Shown here: in pieces, positions 60,225-64,000 of the stretch
How positions within the stretch are numbered: position 1 is the first letter of the stretch
Layout of the letters: the number at the start of each line of letters is the position of its first letter
NCBI GenBank assembly: GCA_027050775.1
Contig: JALUBH010000026.1
Location: 29,502-93,501 of the forward strand
DNA: 64,000 nucleotides
DNA from: Campylobacteraceae bacterium
GTDB lineage: Bacteria > Campylobacterota > Campylobacteria > Campylobacterales > Sulfurospirillaceae
Direction: 5' to 3'
Notes under the pieces: generated by a model
The model's input: the letters and a program-made list of their open reading frames with translations, nothing else
The model's database searches: none
Told to the model about the DNA's origin: nothing
Made by a program: the position numbers and the translations under genes

Positions 60225-62056
60225 ATAGTGATACAAAATATTTCAAGAAACTAGGAGTCAGCACTTTTACAGAGTTGGCTCTGCTACTTCCAAAATCCTA
60301 TGAAAACAATTTCATAGACCAAACACCTCAGATAAACCAGCAAAACTGTATAGAAGTAGAAGTTCTAACAACTCACAGAAGTCCAAAAGCTTTAAGCATA
60401 AAGTTTTTTTGCAAAACTTGGAATGAAAAGTTAAATGCTGTCGTTTTTAGACCCTCACCATATCACAATAAGATATTTAAAGTAGGCGAGACTCTACATG
60501 TAAAGGGCAAAATCATATGGAGTGGCGGCTACTTGCAACTACAACAGCCTAAGGTCATAAAAGAGATAAATACTATAATTCCAAAGTACAAAACCGCACT
60601 TCCAAATACCTTGATGAAGAAACTAATCAAGAAGTATCTAAATGAAAAAAATCTAAAAAAAGAACATCTTAAGACAGAAGATATAAATAACTTGATGTTA
60701 TTGCACTTTCCAACACCAAGTTTTTTATACAATTTTGTTAAAGACGGATACCCTTTTGAAGTGCTAAGGAGCTTAAAATATTGCGAAGTGTATTCGTATC
60801 TTTTAGCACTTAGTAAAAAAAGTATAAAATATATAGCAAAGAGTAGGCTTGATTCATCGATAGACGATTTTGTTAAAAATCTTCCTTTTGAATTGACGAG
60901 CGACCAAAATAAAACTATACAAGAGATAAAAGATGACTTTTTGAGCAGATATGCAGCCAAAAGACTCGTCATGGGAGATGTGGGGTGTGGTAAAACTATG
61001 GTCATACTAGCATCTGTGATGATGTGCTACCCTAAAAGAGCAGTTTTGATGGTTCCTACTACGGTGTTGGCAAAGCAGATATATGATGAGGCCTTAAAGT
61101 TTTTACCTCTACATGTAGAGGTAAAATTAGTGGTTCAAAATAGTAAAAAAGATGATGATTTAAGCAAATATAGCTTTATCGTAGGTACTCATGCGCTTCT
61201 TTTTAGGGAGTTGCCAGAGATTGATTTAGTGATGGTGGATGAACAGCATAGATTTGGAACAAAGCAGAGAGCCCTGATAGGACATTTAGCAAAAGATGGT
61301 GACAAAAGGGCTCATTTTTTACAGTTTTCAGCTACGCCTATCCCTAGAACGCTTAGCATGATGCACTCTTCTTTGGTTGATTTTTCTTATATAAAAGAGT
61401 TACCGTTTAAAAAAGACATAGAGACAAAAATCATAAACAAATCTGCGTTTAAAGATCTACTTGAGCATATAGAAAAAGAGATAAAAACAAAGCATCAGTG
61501 TATCATCGTATATCCGCTTGTTGAAGAGAGTGAGGTTATCGACTATCAATCCATAGAAGAAGGCAGGGGATTTTGGGAGAGTAGATTTGAAAATGTTTAT
61601 GTAACATTTGGCAAAGATAAAAATAAAGAAAAAGTTTTGGAAGAGTTTGCTCAAAAAGGTGATATACTCGTCTCTACTACTGTCATAGAAGTGGGAATAT
61701 CTCTTCCAAAACTAAGTACTATCGTAATCGTTGCGCCTGAGAGACTTGGACTTGCAAGTTTGCATCAACTTCGTGGTAGAGTTAGTAGAAATGGACTCAA
61801 AGGCTACTGTTTTTTATATACAAATTTAAAAGAGAGTAGAAGGCTCGATGATTTTGCAAAGACTACAAGTGGGTTTGATATAGCTGAGCTTGATTTGAAG
61901 TATAGAGAGGGAGGAGATATGTTAAAGGGTGTTTTTCAAAGTGGAAAAAGTTTTGAGTGGTTTGACATGAGTGAAGACATAGAGGTGTTAAAAGAAGCTA
62001 AAGAAAATATTAAGTACAATACGAAAAGTGATTGTACGAAAAAAGCAGGAGTATGA
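60221..62056 (+). CDS. recG: ATP-dependent DNA helicase RecG
   Basis: Branch-migrating helicase for stalled replication forks and recombination. The 611-residue protein has an N-terminal wedge/OB domain, Walker A MGDVGCGKTMV near residue 248, VDEQHRFGTKQR near 338, FSATPIPRTL near 368 and LHQLRGRVSRN near 520. It is about 80 residues shorter than E. coli RecG at the N-terminus, as usual in this phylum. Start is a GTG overlapping the upstream stop. Contains a 20-bp palindrome at 61104-61123. Confidence 0.93.
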   Translation: MNSDTKYFKKLGVSTFTELALLLPKSYENNFIDQTPQINQQNCIEVEVLTTHRSPKALSIKFFCKTWNEKLNAVVFRPSPYHNKIFKVGETLHVKGKIIWSGGYLQLQQPKVIKEINTIIPKYKTALPNTLMKKLIKKYLNEKNLKKEHLKTEDINNLMLLHFPTPSFLYNFVKDGYPFEVLRSLKYCEVYSYLLALSKKSIKYIAKSRLDSSIDDFVKNLPFELTSDQNKTIQEIKDDFLSRYAAKRLVMGDVGCGKTMVILASVMMCYPKRAVLMVPTTVLAKQIYDEALKFLPLHVEVKLVVQNSKKDDDLSKYSFIVGTHALLFRELPEIDLVMVDEQHRFGTKQRALIGHLAKDGDKRAHFLQFSATPIPRTLSMMHSSLVDFSYIKELPFKKDIETKIINKSAFKDLLEHIEKEIKTKHQCIIVYPLVEESEVIDYQSIEEGRGFWESRFENVYVTFGKDKNKEKVLEEFAQKGDILVSTTVIEVGISLPKLSTIVIVAPERLGLASLHQLRGRVSRNGLKGYCFLYTNLKESRRLDDFAKTTSGFDIAELDLKYREGGDMLKGVFQSGKSFEWFDMSEDIEVLKEAKENIKYNTKSDCTKKAGV

Positions 62057-62058
62057 CA

Positions 62059-62568
62059 ATGGCAAGACCAAAACCGACAAATAGTCGATACGACTTGAAA
62101 CCAAATGATTTTATCGTTTCAAAGACGGACTTGAAGGGAAGGATTACATACTGTAATCATATATTTATGCAGTTGGCTAAATACAGCGAAGAAGAGCTTA
62201 TCGGCGCTCCTCATAATATAATCCGACATCCGGATATGCCTCGTATAGTATTTAAGCTATTGTGGGATAGAATCCAAAATAAAGATGAGATATTTGCTTA
62301 TGTAAAAAATCTCTCAAAAGATGGAGGGTACTACTGGGTTTATGCAAATGTTACTCCTTCATTGGATGTAAATGGCAATCTAATCGGTTACTACTCTGTA
62401 AGAAGAAAACCAAGTGAAGAGGGGATAAGGGCTTGCGAGGAATTGTACGCAAGACTTATAGATGAAGAAAAAAGGGGTGGCATGGATGCTTCAAGTAGAT
62501 ACTTAAATGATTTATTAAAAGATAAAGGTGTTAGTTATGATGAATTAATCGCCTCATTACAAGGATAA
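62059..62568 (+). CDS. PAS domain energy-taxis protein (CetB-like)
   Basis: A 170-residue soluble PAS protein. The PAS core is residues 10-125 ([44 protein letters not shown]), as in Aer and CetB, which bind FAD. There is no signalling domain of its own. The ATG at 62059 with AGGAG seven bases upstream is preferred to the ATG at 62053 that overlaps the recG stop. The next gene, 5 bases on, is a soluble chemoreceptor, matching the split CetB/CetA arrangement of Campylobacter. Confidence 0.85.
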   Translation: MARPKPTNSRYDLKPNDFIVSKTDLKGRITYCNHIFMQLAKYSEEELIGAPHNIIRHPDMPRIVFKLLWDRIQNKDEIFAYVKNLSKDGGYYWVYANVTPSLDVNGNLIGYYSVRRKPSEEGIRACEELYARLIDEEKRGGMDASSRYLNDLLKDKGVSYDELIASLQG

Positions 62569-62573
62569 ATAGT

Positions 62574-63860
62574 ATGTTTGGTTTTAAAAAGAAAAAATCT
62601 GATTTAATTGATAAAATCAATAGAGTAGTGCTCAGAGCTGCAAATGGTGACTTGGAAGATAGGATAATTCACATAGATATGAAAGATCCTCTTGCAAAAA
62701 CTGCCTGGGGTATAAATGACTTGCTTGATCAGCTAGAAGCATATATGAGAGATGCAAATACAGCAGTAGAGTTTGCAAGTGCCGGAAAGAGTTACAGAAA
62801 AATGTATCCTGCCGGTTTAAAAGGGCTTTTCAACTCATCTAGTAAAAATATCTCCAAAGGGGTAGAGGGTATACTTGTAGCTGGAAAAGAGAAACTTAGA
62901 GCTGAAATGAGTGCAAAATTTGGCTCTTTAAATGGTGGAATAGGTGCTTCATTTAAAATTCTCCAATCAGATATGCAAGAGGTCATAGAAGTGGTTTCTA
63001 AGATTAGCAATATGTCTGAAAACACGGCATTGAAATCCAATGAAAGTCTTGATGTTACCAGGGAGATATCCGTCAAGTTGAATAATCTCATAGAATTGAT
63101 TGTAAATATATCTGAAGCGATAAATTCACTAGGTTCTAGAACGGAAGAGATAAGCTCTGTTGTCAATCTCATAAAAGATATAGCAGATCAAACAAATCTT
63201 CTAGCTCTAAATGCGGCCATAGAGGCAGCAAGGGCAGGGGAGCATGGAAGAGGTTTTGCGGTAGTTGCAGATGAGGTAAGGCAGTTGGCTGAACGCACAC
63301 AAAAAGCAACTTCCGAGATAGCGATTACCATACAAACACTACAGCAAGAAACTCAAGATATACAATCCAATGCAAAAGAGATAAATGATATAGCATCAGA
63401 TTCTGGTGAAGCCATAGAGGGTTTTGAAGCAACTTTAGAGGATTTTAGTAAAAATGCAAATGAGACATCAAAAGCATCAAAATTTACTGAAGATAAGAGC
63501 TTTTCTACTCTTGTTAAGATTGACCACATTATATATAAAACGACAGCATATTCATCTGTTTTGAATGAAAAAGTAGATGAGTCAAACTACAATGATGCAA
63601 ATAACTGTAGATTGGGCAAGTGGTATCACGAAAAAGGAAAAGAACTTTTCGGATACACAAGTGCTTATAAAACCATAAATACACCTCATCAAGATATACA
63701 TAACTTTGTAATTGAAAACATGAAAGAGTTAGATAAAAATGGTTTGACTAAAAACAATGCCGAGTTTTATCTTGAGAATTTTAAAAATATGGAAAGTAGC
63801 AGTATGAAAGTGTTTGAACTTTTGGATAAGATGGTTGAAGAAAAGAGCGAGAAGAGCTAA
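62574..63860 (+). CDS. Soluble methyl-accepting chemotaxis protein with CZB domain
   Basis: A 428-residue chemoreceptor without membrane helices. Residues 15-60 are HAMP-like ([21 protein letters not shown] region), and the signalling tip is [20 protein letters not shown] near residues 203-222 with the usual methylation helices shortened. The C-terminal 110 residues form a CZB zinc-binding domain: a His in [23 protein letters not shown] and [11 protein letters not shown] receptors sense zinc or oxidants such as hypochlorite. Paired with the PAS protein it should signal redox state to CheA. Confidence 0.87.
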   Translation: MFGFKKKKSDLIDKINRVVLRAANGDLEDRIIHIDMKDPLAKTAWGINDLLDQLEAYMRDANTAVEFASAGKSYRKMYPAGLKGLFNSSSKNISKGVEGILVAGKEKLRAEMSAKFGSLNGGIGASFKILQSDMQEVIEVVSKISNMSENTALKSNESLDVTREISVKLNNLIELIVNISEAINSLGSRTEEISSVVNLIKDIADQTNLLALNAAIEAARAGEHGRGFAVVADEVRQLAERTQKATSEIAITIQTLQQETQDIQSNAKEINDIASDSGEAIEGFEATLEDFSKNANETSKASKFTEDKSFSTLVKIDHIIYKTTAYSSVLNEKVDESNYNDANNCRLGKWYHEKGKELFGYTSAYKTINTPHQDIHNFVIENMKELDKNGLTKNNAEFYLENFKNMESSSMKVFELLDKMVEEKSEKS

Positions 63861-63874
63861 GCGCTCTCTCGCTC
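63845..63874 (+). terminator. Hairpin spanning the chemoreceptor stop codon
   Basis: GAGCGAGA (63845-63852) and TCTCGCTC (63867-63874) are exact complements, and the inner bases AGAGC/GCGCT add further pairing around a TAA loop that contains the stop codon. No T-run follows, so it may act as an mRNA-stabilising end rather than a classical terminator. Confidence 0.45.
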
Positions 63875-63920
63875 GAGACCGTAAAATAAACTGTGTAAAC
63901 CCACCTCTTATCCAATAATC

Positions 63921-63964
63921 ACTTTGTATATTTTGACATAATTTCGCTGAAAAATATACAAAGT
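63921..63964. repeat. 14-bp inverted repeat
   Basis: ACTTTGTATATTTT (63921-63934) and AAAATATACAAAGT (63951-63964) are exact complements separated by 16 bases. The right arm ends just before GAGGATAAATTTC, which could be a ribosome binding region of a gene beyond the window. It may be a terminator or an operator; undecided. Confidence 0.5.
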
Positions 63965-64000
63965 TGAGGATAAATTTCATACCAATTCCTGATACAGTTC

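Overview
The window is a stretch of chromosome from a Campylobacterota (Epsilonproteobacteria) bacterium, most like the free-living nitrate-respiring, sulfur-oxidising type (Sulfurimonas/Sulfurovum-like). Evidence: low GC with heavy use of ATA isoleucine codons, the epsilon-type periplasmic nitrate reductase order napA-G-H-B-F-(87 aa)-L-D without napC, neighbour pairs known from Campylobacter (nadE..lpxK..thrC-kdsB; nth/PEB4/fba; aroB-mtaB), BioV, the short CmoB and the futalosine-pathway enzyme MqnC. Genus cannot be fixed from sequence reading alone. No rRNA, tRNA or CRISPR array was seen.

Layout. 1-4.65 kb (minus): a MotA/MotB-like (ZorAB-like) pair, a small coupled ORF, YggT, a lytic transglycosylase and the start of fructose-1,6-bisphosphatase. 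4.75-14.1 kb (plus): a Crp/Fnr-type regulator and a PilJ/NIT-type sensor without output domain directly precede the nap operon. 14.1-20.1 kb: Fur-like regulator, chalcone-isomerase-like and HD proteins (minus), DUF445, TrmA, CoA-binding protein, IlvA, Pfk. 20.2-21.9 kb: c-type-heme HD-GYP protein with degenerate GGDEF. 21.9-27.9 kb (minus): nadE-degT-lpxK-argB-thrC-kdsB operon. 28.0-34.1 kb: MBL hydrolase, hotdog protein, CmoB, lipoprotein, LemA/DUF3137/EI24 group, peptidase.

34.1-42.4 kb is foreign and is the most interesting part. Between pepD and nth lie remnants of a brnTA toxin-antitoxin, an intact RelE-type toxin-antitoxin, a small membrane protein and two multi-gene cassettes. The cassettes are separated by two ~130 bp attC-like sites. 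Each cassette starts with a 9-base core (GTTGGCGGT or GTTGTGGGT) whose exact complement opens its own terminal site, which is the signature of integron cassettes. Cassette 1 carries a ParB-domain protein and a D12-class adenine methyltransferase. Cassette 2 carries a DUF262 protein, a DUF3696-type AAA ATPase and a protein with a possible colicin-E3-like C-terminus, and looks like an undescribed anti-phage or self-poisoning system. Bacteroidota-type promoter motifs (TAnnTTTG) stand in front of cassette genes. The adjoining tyrosine recombinase has lost three catalytic positions, so the array now lacks a working local integrase (a CALIN-like cluster).

42.4-64 kb returns to core genes: nth, PEB4, fba, a PLP enzyme, hisD, a lone TAXI protein, tgt, a TrkA-C protein, aroB, mtaB, an FtsH homologue that lost its zinc site, bioV, amtB, a LysE exporter, mqnC, an M16 homologue without zinc motif, recG, and a PAS protein plus soluble CZB chemoreceptor (CetB/CetA-like energy taxis). 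A 14-bp palindrome, CTCTACATGTAGAG, recurs in host genes across the window.
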